Shown piece after piece: positions 19,477 through 34,400 of a DNA stretch of 64,000 nt. The first letter of the stretch is position 1. Every line of letters begins with the position of its first letter. The stretch comes from Oscheius sp. JU75 (lineage: Eukaryota > Nematoda > Chromadorea > Rhabditida > Rhabditidae), in NCBI GenBank assembly GCA_037178855.1, contig JASJZC010000004.1, positions 248,001 through 312,000 on the forward strand. The letters run 5' to 3'. Below the pieces are notes generated by a model. That model was given only the letters and a program-made list of their open reading frames with translations. It did not search any database and was not told the DNA's origin. A program made the position numbers and the translations under genes.

Positions 19477-22400
19477 ATGATTCAAGCCAATGCTGGAAGA
19501 CATAAGCCTCCAAATAGCATCTTCATTGTAAGTTTTGAAGTGTTTCACCCTAAGTCTCTAGATTAAAAACTAAAAAATTGTTTCAAACGTTTTCGGAAGA
19601 GTCTGAATATCAAGAAAAGTACTGGTCAGAACTTCTCTTTCTGGTGCCTTCTTTTCAAAGGCGTAACTCTGAACTTTACCACCAATACTGTATCGGTTTT
19701 TAACCTTCAGATTACGCCGGTGTTAGTACATACTATTTTACAAGTTTCAAAACTGGAGATCTCACAAAACCATATTCCTCACGGCGTGTTTATTTCATTC
19801 AGCAGCAAAAAAAACAAGCAAAAGCAAGTGAAAATTGATCAAACTGGAACTGGTTTGTGTAAAGAGAGAAAGGGAGAGAATGTGAAAACCGTTCGTGTAA
19901 TCTCTATATGTGGCGTCACTTCCTAGTCGGTATTTTTGAAGACAGGGGTTCTTCGAAGCATTAAAAATATGTTTTGGCTTCAACGGCTTTTTATCTTGCG
20001 TTGCTTAGAAAAGTATAGTCGCTTGGGTAAAAAGGCATCGAACATAAAAAGGTGACTTCTATTGCATGGCATGCTCTCTGTCCCTGTCTGTTTTCTACCT
20101 GCTAGCTAAAGTCAAAGTGAAGCCCCCGAGTATCTAAAGTAACCCTTACAGCTGTCTTGTCTTCTTGTATGAGATTTTTGCGTGAATGAGCCGATTTGTA
20201 GAAAAGACCCTACCTGCAGACATCCTGTGGAAGAGGTCTTCTAGAGTATCGGAAACTTCGTAGAATGCGTCACTGGCTCATCTAATGACAAGAAAGAATA
20301 CGACAAGAGTCATCGGAGCACATTCGGGTTCCATCGTACCATTACTAGCTTCCGACTTTCCATCCTCCGCTCCATTTGAATTTGGATGAAACATCCAACT
20401 TTCACCAAATCGTTGCTAGCTTCCGACCTTCCATGGTCTTCTTCTCCTCGGCATTTCTCTGGAAACCAACCATTAGTTCTCTTATACACTGCACTCTGGC
20501 CCAGTCAACTCCTGATCCCACTAGATTCAACCCCTTTCCATGGATTGCCCCCTCAATTTCTGTACTCTCTCTCTCAGTGTAACCGTACATTCCTTTCTTT
20601 CTGTTTTGATCTCTTCCGTCATAATTGCAAACGCGATTACAAGTGTTGGTGGCTGTGAAGACTGAAAATTTTCGACAACTTCATAAATTCCTCTTTTCAG
20701 CAGCCTTACGTCAAGCGTCCGTCCCAGCAGATGGAACGGCATAACACGGAAAATTTTGACTCGGAAGAGGATCTCAAGGATAACGATGATGCTTTGTTGT
20801 GCGGTTTTGGAAGGTAATTTTTGAAGTTTTCGACAAAGAAAAAGACTTTAGCTGCACGCCTCGGTGGCTTCAAAAGTTCCACAACGCTAAAATGATGCTC
20901 CTAATCCTAGGAATTTGTGCTTTTATTCAGGTGAGACAAAAAGTCAAAAAGATCTGGGGCGAGCCGGGGAACGAGCCCGGGATCTTTCGCACTGTAAGCG
21001 AGAATTATACCACTATATAGACCACTCGGCCGATTTTCCCCGCCGAAACACAAGTTGTGACATAGTCGCGGGGCTTTCTGTACTGTCCACCCAGTAGCGT
21101 CTCGAAATTTCAGAGTTTTGTCGTAAATGCAATCTTCCCCGTCGGTTTGTCCACTCTGGAACGACGATTTCACATGACCAGCACCCATACTGGCATCATC
21201 TCGAGTTGGTACGACTTTGCTGTTCTACTCGTCGTCTTCCCTGTCTGTCACTGGGGAAATAATGGTTAGAGACCGGGGATTGATAGCATGATATTTTCAG
21301 GTCACAAGGGTCGATGGATTGGCTGGGGAGGAGTTGTAATGTCACTTGGCTCACTGATCTGTGCTTTACCCCATTGGATGATCGAACCCTATGATGTAAC
21401 TGACATACAGGGCGGGAACTCTTCAGAGTTTGGACAGTGTACCTACAGGTAGGTTGGCAGTCAGACAGAGAGCGAGAGACAGGGCGACAACAAGACAGAG
21501 ACCAAGAACATTGATCTTTGTCGCAAGTTCTCTCCGGTAGTAAAAGGACATTTTCGTTGTGGTGGTCGAAATTGGAACTGGAACTGTCATTTTTCTACTT
21601 TTTGCGCGCAGAGTGTGACCGAAAGAAAACTGTTATAGGTGGGATAAGACTAATAGGGGAAGTGGAAGACACTAACCTGGTAGATTTGGTTTCGAAAAAT
21701 GTAAACTGGCTAGTTCAATAAACGCCAAAGTCAGTTATTGCCGTCAGTTGTCGTGTACTACTGTTGCTACCAAGTAAGTCAGTTCGAATAGCTTCTGCTT
21801 GAACGTATTCGGACCAACTACCAGAGAGACAAAAGTAGCTCTTACTAAGATACGGAGACTTTTTTTTGTTCCTAAGAAACTGTTCTAATTCAGAGACCTG
21901 GAACAAGCCCAATGCTCCAAGAATCCCCTCTCTAGCTATCTCAATCCCTACTTCTGGATGTTCATCCTCGGCCAGTCTCTCCACGGATTCGGCTCCACGC
22001 CACTCTTCTCTATCGGGACGACCTTCATCGACGAAAACGTTTCTCAGAAGGCCTCACCCGTCTACCTAGCCATACACGCCGTCCTGACGTCCTTTGGCCC
22101 GGTCATTGGTGTCTTCGTCGGTGGATTTCTTCTCAACATCTACGATGACTTCGACCGCGTCTCAATGTATGTTAAAAAAAAGCAAAAAGGACCTCATAGT
22201 GGTTTTTTGCATCATCCTTTCTCAAGAGTAGCAAATATATTGTAATCATCGGCTGCGGGGAATCGAACCCGGATTGCGTGGGCTAGGGCAGGCGCGTTTG
22301 GCACTGCGCCAAGCAAACAGTATTGCAAGGGAAAAAGCGGGGCCACAAGAGGTCTAGGACCGTTTTTGAGCGCAGAAAGAGCGGTTTAAGCTACTTTTTT

Positions 22401-25400
22401 TTTGAGAGAAAACAGATGTGATCAATCTTTAATGGCATAGATTTTGAATTTTCCCTCCCTACTGACTTTTAATATTACCTGACTTGAAATATGTACCTCC
22501 AGACTCGACAATATTTGATCATATTGGCCTACTAATCAGTACCACTTTGCGAACCTTATGAGTCTTTTTTTGGAAACTTGCCAACCAGAAACTCTTATTT
22601 GTTTGCTAAAAAACGTTCCAGAGCTCGCCACTCACTTTTTTTTCTGAGATCTCAGGAATATCCTGTATTGTAACCACATATGGCCAAGAGGCTTGTTAAC
22701 TATTTCCTAAGCGAGCCACCTGAATAGAGTGTAGGACTGTACAAGAAAAATATCCTGTCGTAACCATGAGAGACATGAAATCTTGGCTAGGCTTTAGAGA
22801 CATAAATACCAAACGACTAATTTGAAGATATTCCAACAAAGAGAGGGTGGCTGACAATAATACCAAAGCAAATCACCTATCTTCCATACTAAAATTCTCT
22901 ATTCAGAATCCCGATCAAACGCTCCGATCCCCGCTGGATGGGAGCCTGGTGGATCGGCTTCCTTGGATCCTCGATCTCTGCTCTCCTCATCGCCGTCCCG
23001 ATCCTTGCCTTCGCTCGCGAACTCCCGGAAGCCAAGCGTCACAGAGCTAAGGACATCAATCAGGTCGGTTCTTTATTTATCTAGTACTTGGGGTGATGGA
23101 CTGACGTCTTAATCCATTCCTATTTAACACTGTCTTGAGCCATTTGGGACAGTAGAGTAGCTTGCGGACGGTGAAAAAGATTACGAGGATTTTGAGCGGG
23201 ATCGACCAAAAGAAGAGCGCGTTGAGCACCTGAAAAACGTGTTTTGGGGCCCGAGGGATTGACTCACACTGACAATACCAGTAGAAATTTCCACACCGGC
23301 AATGTCCGGAAGCATATTGTCGATCCAGGTATAGAGTTGGGGGAGGAAAACGCAACTGTGGAGAATCATCTGGAAACTTGTGTTCTCGTGAACAAAGATC
23401 TATTACCAGTAGCATCCATGCCTTCATGAGACTTCTTTGCATTTTAATAGTCTTTGGACTAAATTGGCCCTCCTTGAACCAGCGATTAAGGATAAGACAG
23501 CAGGGGATACCAGTACAGACGACTGCAGCATAGACGACGTAGTCGAGAATGTTACTGACTACCTGGAAAATGGGGAATAGAGGGAGTGATAGGATATAGT
23601 TGAGGGATATCAGAGCATAAAGTTTTACTTTTTTTAAATGAATCTTTGCCTTCCTGTCTCCGTGTCTGATTCTGTTTACCAAACTCACATTTCTCTCCGA
23701 CAGATCCCGAAAGAACACCTTTCTCGGATAGTATCTCCCTGTCTCATCTGAACAAATCAGGTCACAGACTGGCCAAAGCCGAAAGTCAGTAGGTTGAAGC
23801 ACAAAGATCTGGATAGCTGGAGGTGGAATGGTCAGAGCGATCAGGATGAACCGCGCGTAATAGAGCCACTCCGGACTGAATTCTCTTTCTTTTTGGACTT
23901 TTCTTTGTGCACCGTATTAGACTGATAACCTTGTAGATCATAGACACTGCTAGAAGAATGTTTCCAATCTTCTGGAGGAGATCTCCACCAGCTGCTAGAG
24001 AATAGGACAGCCATGTCCAATAGTACTTTCCGAGGGCATAGACAAGGGTGGAGGGGTAGGAATAGACCTGAAAAATAGAGAGAGTGAGAGCTCTGGATAC
24101 AGTCCTTTAGTTTTGTGTTCTGTTCAGATCTTGTACAGAGCGACTACCGTGGGCCAGGAGTCCCCGATGAGCTCAAAATAGGAATTTTATAATCGCATGA
24201 CTAACTGTCTTTGGCGATTTGATCCCGGCTAAAGAATGAGCATCAGCATCATTTCTTCCTGCCTCAAAGCCAGTCTTCTGCTTCGATGCCTGCTTTTGAA
24301 TGGGCGATTTTTACCTGTTCCTAGTTCCCGAATGATTTCACAAATGGCCAAAAGTTTTAAATATCATAGCATCAGACACTATGATTTACCTGGAAAACAG
24401 CACTCGAAATTTTCGAAACCGCTCAAAGGAAGACACGCTCCAGTTTCTTTTATTATCAGTATGGAAATTTGACAAAATTCTATAAACTTTCGACTTGGGA
24501 AGTATGTTGAAATCTAGTTAACTGGTCCACATTTTGTGTGTATTATCTGTAATGCAAATTGAGGGAAGCTGATGCAATTTATTGCTTTACAGGTTTTTCT
24601 TCACTGCACGCAGAGTTTGAGCATACTCTCCGGCAACTGTTTTCATTGTAGTCTACTGAGGTCTCTCAGACTGTCTGTTTTTTTTCTCTCTTTCTCACTC
24701 ACCGGCAATAAAGGTAGATAACAAACACAAGTGAAAAAGTAGCAAGCAGATAAGATCAGTATGATTTCCTTATAGTGGTTCAATGTAGTCGCTTTATTTT
24801 GGAACAGCCCGATGAAGAGAGCCACAGAAATTATCAGCCCTCCCAACAATGCAGTGACAATGTTGACATACTGTAGACCATTGTATACGTGAACAGTTAG
24901 CGTATAATTGATTCCTAAACCTTGATTAAAAAAACCAAAAAAAAAATCAAGCCGACCTGGATCCATTTCTGAAGGTCGACTCTAACGTCGACTTACTCCT
25001 TTCCAAGAAACTGAGGCGGATAAATTGGGGATGAATGGGTACGGAATCGAGCACACATCCTTCTTCTAAAGGGACCTATTGATGTGGAAAGGTGCGAGGT
25101 ATAGGTATGTACATTTTTTCAAATAGGGCTGTTTGTTGCGAAAATTGTATAAAGAAGATCGCAAGATCTTTGGTGATAAAGGTAGGAGAGCGGGAGAATC
25201 TGAGTAAAACTGTGGGGCAGGATGGTATGGGGTGAAGTAGTGAACTCTAAGATCAGATCTGCCTCTCTCTCTCTGTCTCTTTGCCTCTTTGTCTCTGTGT
25301 CTCTCTGTCCCACTGTCTCATAGCTTGCTTGGTTCTCGTAATAAGAATTTCATTCTCTATCTCTGTTTCTCTGTTTTCCAGTTTCTCAGTCTCTTTGTCT

Positions 25401-28400
25401 CTCTGAACTTCTTAATCTTCCCTAATCTCTTCCTCTGTCCCACTGTCTCATTAGTCTAATCAGCCCACAGTGTTCTTGACTTTTTTTTCTTTGACGCTCC
25501 CCTGATCTTCGAATCCCATTGCCTTGTCTATCAGAGCATAAACCCCTTTCTCTTCCTCAAAAATACGCAAGCAAATATTCATTCAACTGGTGATAACAGA
25601 AACCGTAGATCTTTCGGTTTTGCTAAACTTCAACTTTCTGTTCAAGCTCTTCAGCCAGTCTGGAGCCTGAAGACCCCTCCTTAACACGATGAAGAAGACC
25701 AGAATCTTCAGGGGAATGACCCAAAAGGAGGCTGACATAGAGATCTGAGCGCTTGGGTCCAAAATGTGTTTTTTGTCAAGCTTACAATCATAAGAATGGC
25801 GCCAACATCCATTTCGAGTATTGTAGTATTAGGAAGAACTTTCCGGATGACTATGACTACTGTGGGGAGAAACAAGATGGTATGGATGAGGATCTGAAAG
25901 GTTTTCGTAATTAGAATTTCTCTCTCTCTCTCTATACCAATACTTACCATCCAAATCCACCCCCTATTCAGACGTCTTTGTAATTTCCGGGTCTGCTGGG
26001 ACAGTGTTTTTGTCTTGAACCAGCGGTTAAGAATGATGATCCCGGGAATCCCGACAATGATTACGATGAAGAAGACGAGGTAGTACAGGACGTACACATA
26101 GAGCTGGAAAAGGTGCATAAGGAATCCAGGAACTCCCTTACCTTACTCCCATAGCTCTTGACCATGAACCGCTTCAGCGGAAAAGTAACATTTTCATCGA
26201 GACATAGGAGATCACAGGCCTCTTGGTAGACCAACATCTCGTCTTCTATAGTCACAAAGATCAAAAAAGCCGGAGAGAACGAAAAAATAACCAGAAAGGG
26301 CTGGGCTAATCGTAGCGATTTGGGTCGGACGAAGAAAATGACGCGGTAGAGCATTAACATGGCCAACATTGTACAGCCTACGATCATACATATGTCGAAA
26401 ATTGTTGTTAGGATAAAGGATAACCAGGCTGGATAGTAGTAAGCGAGGAGATAGACGCTGCCGGAGGGGTAGGACGCGACCTGGGAAGCATGTTATGTAC
26501 TAAAAGAATGAGGCAGACAGACAGACAGACACAAAAAGAGAGAGACAGAGAGACTGAGAGAAAAAGCTCTCCCGTACCGCCTCGCTAGGACCACTTTCCT
26601 GAACACCCTGTAGAAGAATTTACCGGAAACAATGCCAGCGCCACCACGCAAGAAAGAAAATGTACAGCCGTGAAGAGCAGGAATCCGTCCTTATAAGAAC
26701 TAATGGCTCCCTTATTGTTATAAAGACCAACAAACAGACAAACTGACGAGATCATCCCGGCTAGACACCCAGAAACCACACTGAAATACTGTATGCCATT
26801 ATAGACATGTACAACCAGGGGATAGTCTGTAACTTTCTGTAGATTCGTACTCTCAAAGTTGGACTCACCTGATGACATTTTGAGTTATTTCACTTGTGTG
26901 AAGGCTAGCGGAAAATTGTCAATTTGAACGAATACGAAAGCTGGGTAAGTAGAAAAGAAGCGATTGAAGATTTATACGTCTGCATTTGGAGCAAACTATG
27001 ATGGTAGCGGGAACGAATTCAAGAAGTTCCACAGTCCCACTGAGAATTCAAATTTACACTAAAACTGTCAACTTTCACTCTCTTCAGCCAGTCTGGGTGC
27101 CCGGAAGCGCTCAGTAACTGGACGACGGCTTTCAAGTTGGTGTTCAAACAAGAGTTTTACCGTTTCGCTAGTTGGATCAGAGTTCTCCTGTACTAACTCT
27201 CACTTTTGTAAAACCACGATAATATCTATACTTTGTATCTGTACCATCTCTCTATACGGAACAGTCGTATCTGTGCTGTCTAGAAATTTGAGCGACTATC
27301 CTTATCCAGAAGCATTTCGCATACTGTCTTTGCCGCCACAAACAGTCTCGCAGACTGTTCCAGTAGTTCTCTGTCACAGCTTCTTGATCATACAATGACT
27401 CTAGTACTGTTCCTAAAGATGGACCTTGTTCTGCAGAAAAAGTATCATCTCATAGGATGAGAATAGTTCATTCTTAGCTAGTTATCACTGAGACGTTCAA
27501 TCGTTCCGCCTTGCTGAACTTGTACTTTCTGCTCAAACTTTTGAACCAGTCTGGAGATCGAAGTTCGTTTCTCACGGCCATGAAAAGAACTATGACTTCC
27601 AGCGGAATAATCCAGAAATCTAGTGTGATCGTGATCATTATCAGGATTCCCGGGAGGTTCACACCGAAAGGTGTCGGCATGAAAGGACCAGCAATCATGA
27701 CCAAGGTGGGAAGGAACATTGTACAGTGGGTCAATATCATACAGATCCAGGCTGTGGTCAGCTCTTTTTGAAGTTTTCGAGTCTGGGAGGAGATGTTCTT
27801 CTTGGCGAGCCAGTTGTTGATGATAAGAATGGAGGGTATTCCGATTAAGAGGACGAGGAAGAAGACGATGTAGTAGAGAATGACGACATAGGGCTGAAAC
27901 GGGGGTCTTTGCTTGGGAAACTGAACATTTTGATCCCATGATCGGTTAGAGTCTTTTGAGAATTACTAGTCCTTGGCAGTCTTCTGACAGTATGCTGGTT
28001 TCTGTGTCTTGAAAGAGTACAGAGTACATTGGACTTTTGTCCCCTTGACCGCTTTAACTCTTTACTGTATACCGTCTCCTGTTTTTTTGAGAGTACCCTG
28101 GACTTTGTAATTGTAAAGGTAGGATGTCCTAGTTGACTATCTCTCCTTGACCAGTTATGCTATCCCTCGTCCTCTTGTTCTTCTCACCTTTGTTCTGACT
28201 AACTCACAGTAGCTGTTCAGTGACTCATGCTCTTCAAATGACCATCTCCCTTCAACTCACCTTCCCATAGCTCTTGACCAGATGCTTCTTCGTCGGATAA
28301 GCTCCAGCTACATCTACACAAATCAAGTCACAAGTAGTTGTCGATACCAGTGCATCCATGGCCGACGTGGACATGACTAGAAGAATGGGAGACAACGAAG

Positions 28401-31400
28401 CTATAGTGAGAACTACGCGCACTTTCGGGAGCAAGTCGGGCCTGGAAAAGGTAGTTTTTGAAGCACAACGTTCGAATATGCCCTACGGGCTCGGTGTCCC
28501 GCTCGGTGTCAACAAACACCGACGGAGGACACATACGATAGCGCACTTTTAATAGAGTATATACCTACCTAATAATATACAGAACTCGGTAAATCATTAT
28601 GACTGCTAGTTGGCTACAGCCGACTACGAGTGTTCCGTCTAGAAAGGTCGTCAGGATAAAAGCTAGCCATTGAGGGTAGTAGTCACCGAAAACGTAGAAT
28701 CCCCCGCCAGGATAGGAGCCGGTCTAGAAAATAGAAAAATACCGTTTCCCTAATCATCTGGGATCCGCAAGTAGTAAATGGCCTTATTAACCTTGTGCCA
28801 CGGGCCATATATATAACAAAAACAGACCGGGAACATTATCAGCGTAGCGACGAATGAGATACAGTAGTTTCCAGTAAAGAGCATAATTCCACTCTTCATA
28901 GCATTGATTGGTCCCTTATTGTGATAGAGACCCATAAGTAAGGCTATAGAAAAAATAATGCCTGTCACTTGACCAGTAAAGAGACTAATGAACTGGATTC
29001 CATTGGACAGGGTCACCAGAATGGGGTAAACTAACTCGAAACATAGTATATATTAAGACAAGACAGTACCTGAAGGCATCATGCAGAGCTAGACCCGCGT
29101 AAAAGTGGAAAACTGGATGTTTGATAGAGGGGTGTTGAGGCGATAAATAGGAAAGACTGGGAAAGGCTGAGAAGTTTTTCAGAACTGAAGGGAATCGTGT
29201 GAAAATGGAAGTGAAGAAATTGGACACAAAATGCTCACTGATCCATGGCTCCATTAGAGACAGAGAGACAGAGAGATAAAGATATAGGAAAACAGAGATA
29301 CAGGAACGAAGAGACAGAAACAGTTCACCGAATGCCATAATATCAAACATTTATTAAATCCTCCTCACATGTACTCTCCCCCTTTCCGACATCTTCATGG
29401 AATGAGGTGTCTCATAGTCTTTGCACTCGCTTGAGCCATTCCAAAACTGGTACTTTGTGAGATCAGGCTGGTTTGTCTTCAGAGCGTAAAGAAACTTCAA
29501 GTGTCCTATTGTTTGATGTATTGTAATGTTGAAGACTTCCCTAGGACCACTGTCGTCTATGATCATCATTGCAATTTTTGTACCACTAAAATCTGGCTTT
29601 TGACAATATATGGAACTCACTTCACGACATTAATCATATCTCCCTTCTGCAATTTAAGCGAAATAACGTCCACGTTCTCTCCAATCAGTTCCTCATTGAT
29701 ATAAAAGTTAAGATTCTCCAGCTTCTGGCCAATTCTTCGAGCGTAGGCTTTCTTGACTTCATCAAAGTTTGTGAATCGGGAAACGTAGAACTTATCGGAT
29801 TTAAAGTCTTCATCGACGAGGTGGAGTTTGGGCATTTCCGTAGAGAAAGGGTGAGAGAATGACACTGATAACGAGAGATGTGCGCTTATCAGTCGGATGA
29901 AGTGGTTCATTTCTCGTTTGGTCTTTTTTTTTTAATAAAACTCGGCTTTAAGCTTAGCACAAGTATACATTGATACGCACACTTGACAAGGACGGTTAAA
30001 GCGACAGTATACCGCTTGGGGTATTGTATTGGTATTTTTTGTAATCTGAACTCATGTATTTTTGCAGTAGCGGCCGTGAACCCGTTCACGTGGCTCAGTC
30101 AGTTAGCGCTCTGACTATAAATCAAAAGCACTTGGCTTCGACTCCCGCACGAGTTTGACCTTTTGTCCTCTGATAAAACCCTCGAAAACACTTTCGGAAA
30201 GATTCAATGAAATACATATAGATCCAGGTCACTGCATTAGAACACAGGTTTCGCTTCGCTTTTATCGTCGCTCCGCTGGACATCTTCAGAGAAGAAGGGC
30301 TTTGATAATTCTTGAGCTCTATTTCTTCATCCAAAAAGCAAAAAGCCTCAATGTCTAACCCAGTCTTCTGGACATAAGATGCATTTAACTGTCCCATAGT
30401 CTGATTCACAGTCACTTCGAACAGTTCCTTACCAATTTATCAGTTATATAAAATTTGTGTTCACTGCAGGAGAGAGCTTACTTGACGGCTTACCACCAGA
30501 AAGAGGTGTTGGTCTACTAACCCCCCGGCATGAGTCTAAGTCAAAACACTTTCTTTCATTCAGGCTTAGAGCCACTAAGTACCTATTACCTGGAACTTTG
30601 GCAGTTTTTTGGTTTATACCCATGGCCAGAAAAAAGAGACCCACTCGGAAGAAGGACAAGGAACTATCTTTTACTCAGTATTAGCATGTCCGAAGTGTCG
30701 GAAATGAACTGTAAAATGTAGCATAGAAGCGTCTGAATTGATGCGGAGCACTAGATCGCTCCACCAGGGCTGGTGAGAATGATACCCAAGCGGGGAAGCA
30801 TCTCTTGTAGTTGCATCCAGCCACTTACCGCAGAACTGTCTTCGTATTGCCTTTACCATGTACCTAATGCTAGGCCGATTAGACTGGGAAGAGACGTTCT
30901 AAAGAGCTGGATGGCAGGCTGTCTGTCAGTAAGAGACACTCTGGACGGAATGAGAAGACATTTTGACATGGGACAGTATAAGATGGTGGAAGCTGATACA
31001 TTCATTACGTTGTCAAGCTCCTAACAGAAGTGAGTCTTTCTCTCGTCCCGAAAATCTTCTTCATCCATTCCGGCCATTTCAGCGTCTTTCTTATTGCCAA
31101 GAAAAGCACGGCCATTTTCAAGAAAATTGACCAACAGCTCAGTACTGCCCCAAAAGAGACCATCACAACTGTCAGACCATGGCCGAAAACTATTCCATCA
31201 AGCGTAATGAAAACGATCGGTATGAGGGTGGAGCCATGGAGCAGGAGCTGAATCTTTCATGCGATCAGGAAAATTTGGTCTTACCATAAAAATCCATGCC
31301 CTGGTCAACTTTTTCTGCATTTTTATGGTCTGCGGAGAAAAGTTGCCGGCTTTGAACCAACTGTTCAGAATGATCACGCTCGGGATCCCAGCGAAGATCA

Positions 31401-34400
31401 CAATGAAGTAGACGACGAGCGTGAAGATGTATGTTACAATCATTCTCGGCGCCTAAAAATCTAGTCTGCAACAATTTTTCGGAGCACAAACAATGATAGT
31501 TACAGCTTGTGTCAGACGAACTTGTGTGGGATATGCTGCCTCGTTGTCAGGACAGTAGAAATCACAGCTAGGAAGAAAAAGCAGGTCTTCGCTGTTGGTT
31601 AGAAATATACTCAGAAGAGGAATGAGTACAATGAGAAAAAGGAAGAAGAATCGAGCTAGGCGAGTATATTTTGGTCTGAAAGAGACTGAGACTACTCAAA
31701 ATGACACAGTGGCGGAAAGTATTCTATTTCGTGCTATTTTCTTTCCCAGTTCTTTTCATCTTGGTTCTATCAGTTCATTCCCGTACCGTCTCATCTTCAT
31801 GGAATGAGGTGTCTCATAGTCTTTGCACTCGCTTGAGGTAGTTACTCTCTCATTCTCTCTAGATTCTGATGTATTCTCCCTGTACTGTCTCGGCATCCTG
31901 GCAAATTATTTCCCCTACAGCCTCGGTAAAAGAACCTATCCTCTCCCAGGCATTCAGAAAAATTCTCATTGATCTTTGTTCCTTGATAAACTCTGCCCTC
32001 TACTTTCGCAACAACGGAACTTTTGATCTCCCGTACCGTCACAGTAATTTATCTCACATTCTTTTATGATATCCCAAAGAGCTCTTTTCTCTACAATCTC
32101 GGTAGCAAGGCATGTTCTCTCCTGTACCGTCTTGATACAATTGTGACTTTCATACTTTCTAGGTGTCCCGTCGAACTCTTTCACGTATTGTCTCAAGACT
32201 CCTACCATTTCTCTCTCATCCTTTCTCGAAACTCTCAACAAAGTGTATTCCGTACAGTCTTGAAAGACAATACTACTTTATTCTCTCCCGTACTATCTTG
32301 TTCGTAGCACTTTAGCCTGATATCGGTATTATAAGTACTATCCTAATTCAGATCCTTCGACTCACTTGACAAAGAAGATCATTTTATAGACCATTGCTCC
32401 TGCCAAAAAACCGTAGCTCATTAGACTCAAGCAGGAAACTATCTTCAAAATCAGTTGGATCAACCACACTGGGAGGAAATTTCCTGCCAAGTATACGGCT
32501 CCATAAGGATACGTGATCACCTAAGGAACTTTTGAGGTTTAATCTGTTACTTACACTTAGCAGAGGCATCTGTAGTGCTGTGGCCAAGCAATGTATTCCC
32601 GCGTAGAGTAGGATAACATCTCTGTAGGCAGTGATGAATTCTTTGCTGTGAAAAATGCCGATGAAGAGGAGGAGCGAGCATAGGAATCCAGCGGGAATGG
32701 CGAGACTCAGGTTACTGTACTGGACGACGTTGTAGAGATGAACCGAGACGGGATAGGAACTCATTTCTGGGAGACCAAGATTGAATGACCGGGAAAGACA
32801 GACGAGGCGAAAACAATTTTCATTAGGACGAAAGACGTATTCTTTTATGGGAGGCTCTCATGCAAAACTAGGAAGTGATCTCGATCGAGAATCGTGTGAA
32901 CCCTTGAGAAAGTTTTTGGGAAAACGTTTTGCACCTTTCCTTCAACCTTTGCTCATTGGTCAACATCAATAGAACTTTGCGAAGCAGTTTACTGACCCAA
33001 GATAGCACTTTCCAAAACTTTGTAGAAGAACAGCAAAACATCAAGAAATGCCATCATGAGCCTGAAAGGTACGATTCGAAACATCTTTGCATCGAAAAAC
33101 TTGATTTTGAACCCTAGGATCTCTTCCTCTGCATTTTTGACGCCTTCGTGAGCCGCCATAGCTCAGTCGGTTAGAGCGTGGGTCTAATAAGCCCAAGGTC
33201 GCAGGTTCGACCCCTGCTGGCGGCAAACTCTTTTTGTTTTTTTTTTTTGAACATTTTATTTTACTTCAAAATGGAAATTTTAACTGGTAGAGCACGTCTA
33301 TCCAATCTTCTCCAAATACTCCTCAAGAAATTTGAATACTGTAGGCTCCTCTTGACAGAATTGTACAGTATAATCAGCTTCAGGGGTATGACCCAATAGT
33401 ACATGGCTACTGACAGCGATAGCAAAGCCAGACGTACATTTGATCCACTATTCATCGTTATTTTGGTTAAGACAAACATGAACCATGGAAGAATGGTAAA
33501 CGTGTGAGCAAGGATCTGAAAAAGACACTTAAACCCACAAAAAAGCACATACCATAAGCATCCAAGCCTTAGAGAGCCTCTTTTGTAAAGTCATAGTCTG
33601 TTGGGAAAAGTTTTGTCTCCTGAACCAACTGCTCAGAATGAATACACAGGGAAAGCCAATGAAGTAGACAAAAAGCCACATGAATAGGTAGACTGACGAT
33701 CGAATCATGAGAGTCGCCGATAGAGGCAGTCGGCCAGTCTGGGCAGCCAGCATCACCTTCTTGGGGTAGGTCGCGTTCTCGTGGAGACAGATCAGATCGC
33801 AGAGTTCTGCCAGATGAACATCAGCTTGTTCAGCCGCTAGAATATTGTAGGCTGCAGGAAGGACGGTGAACAGGAAGAGACAAATGCGAATTGTTCGGGT
33901 CCAGGTGGGCCTAAACTGTAGTCTTTAACTGCCACTCTATGCAGAAAAATCTCTTTAAATTGATACTGCCTAGAATTCGATTACACGGTCAGAAATATGC
34001 GAAAAATGGTGAAAATATAAAAAAAATTGAAAATTTCTTCTTCGCGCTCAAACCCTGTGCCACCAGCGTTCAAATTCAGGCGCCGCTCTTCGTTGAAAAC
34101 AGAGTTTAACCGACTGAACTACGAGGGGCAAGCTAGCGCACACTCTCCAGAAAGTACAATAAGGCTCAATTCAACTCACCTCACAAACGTTATCAGCTTG
34201 TAGACGATGAGTCCTCCCAAGAGACTGAATCCGATTTGAACACAGACATCCGTGGCCACGGAAAAAGTATGCGATAACCACAGTGGGTAGATATCGCCCC
34301 AGAGAAAGACGACAATGCCGCTTGGGACAGAAGCCGCAGGCAAAATAGGTGCAGAGGCGACTCCCGTAAAGAAACAGACCACAGTGAAGGGTATGATGAT

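Noticed and set aside
20956-21031. A functional tRNA-Cys with anticodon ACA
   Set aside because: D-loop insertion, disrupted T-arm and strong similarity to tRNA-Pro show a Pro pseudogene.
25255-25450. CRISPR-like or other ordered array in the CT-rich tracts
   Set aside because: The units are irregular simple repeats without unique spacers, and the genome is eukaryotic.
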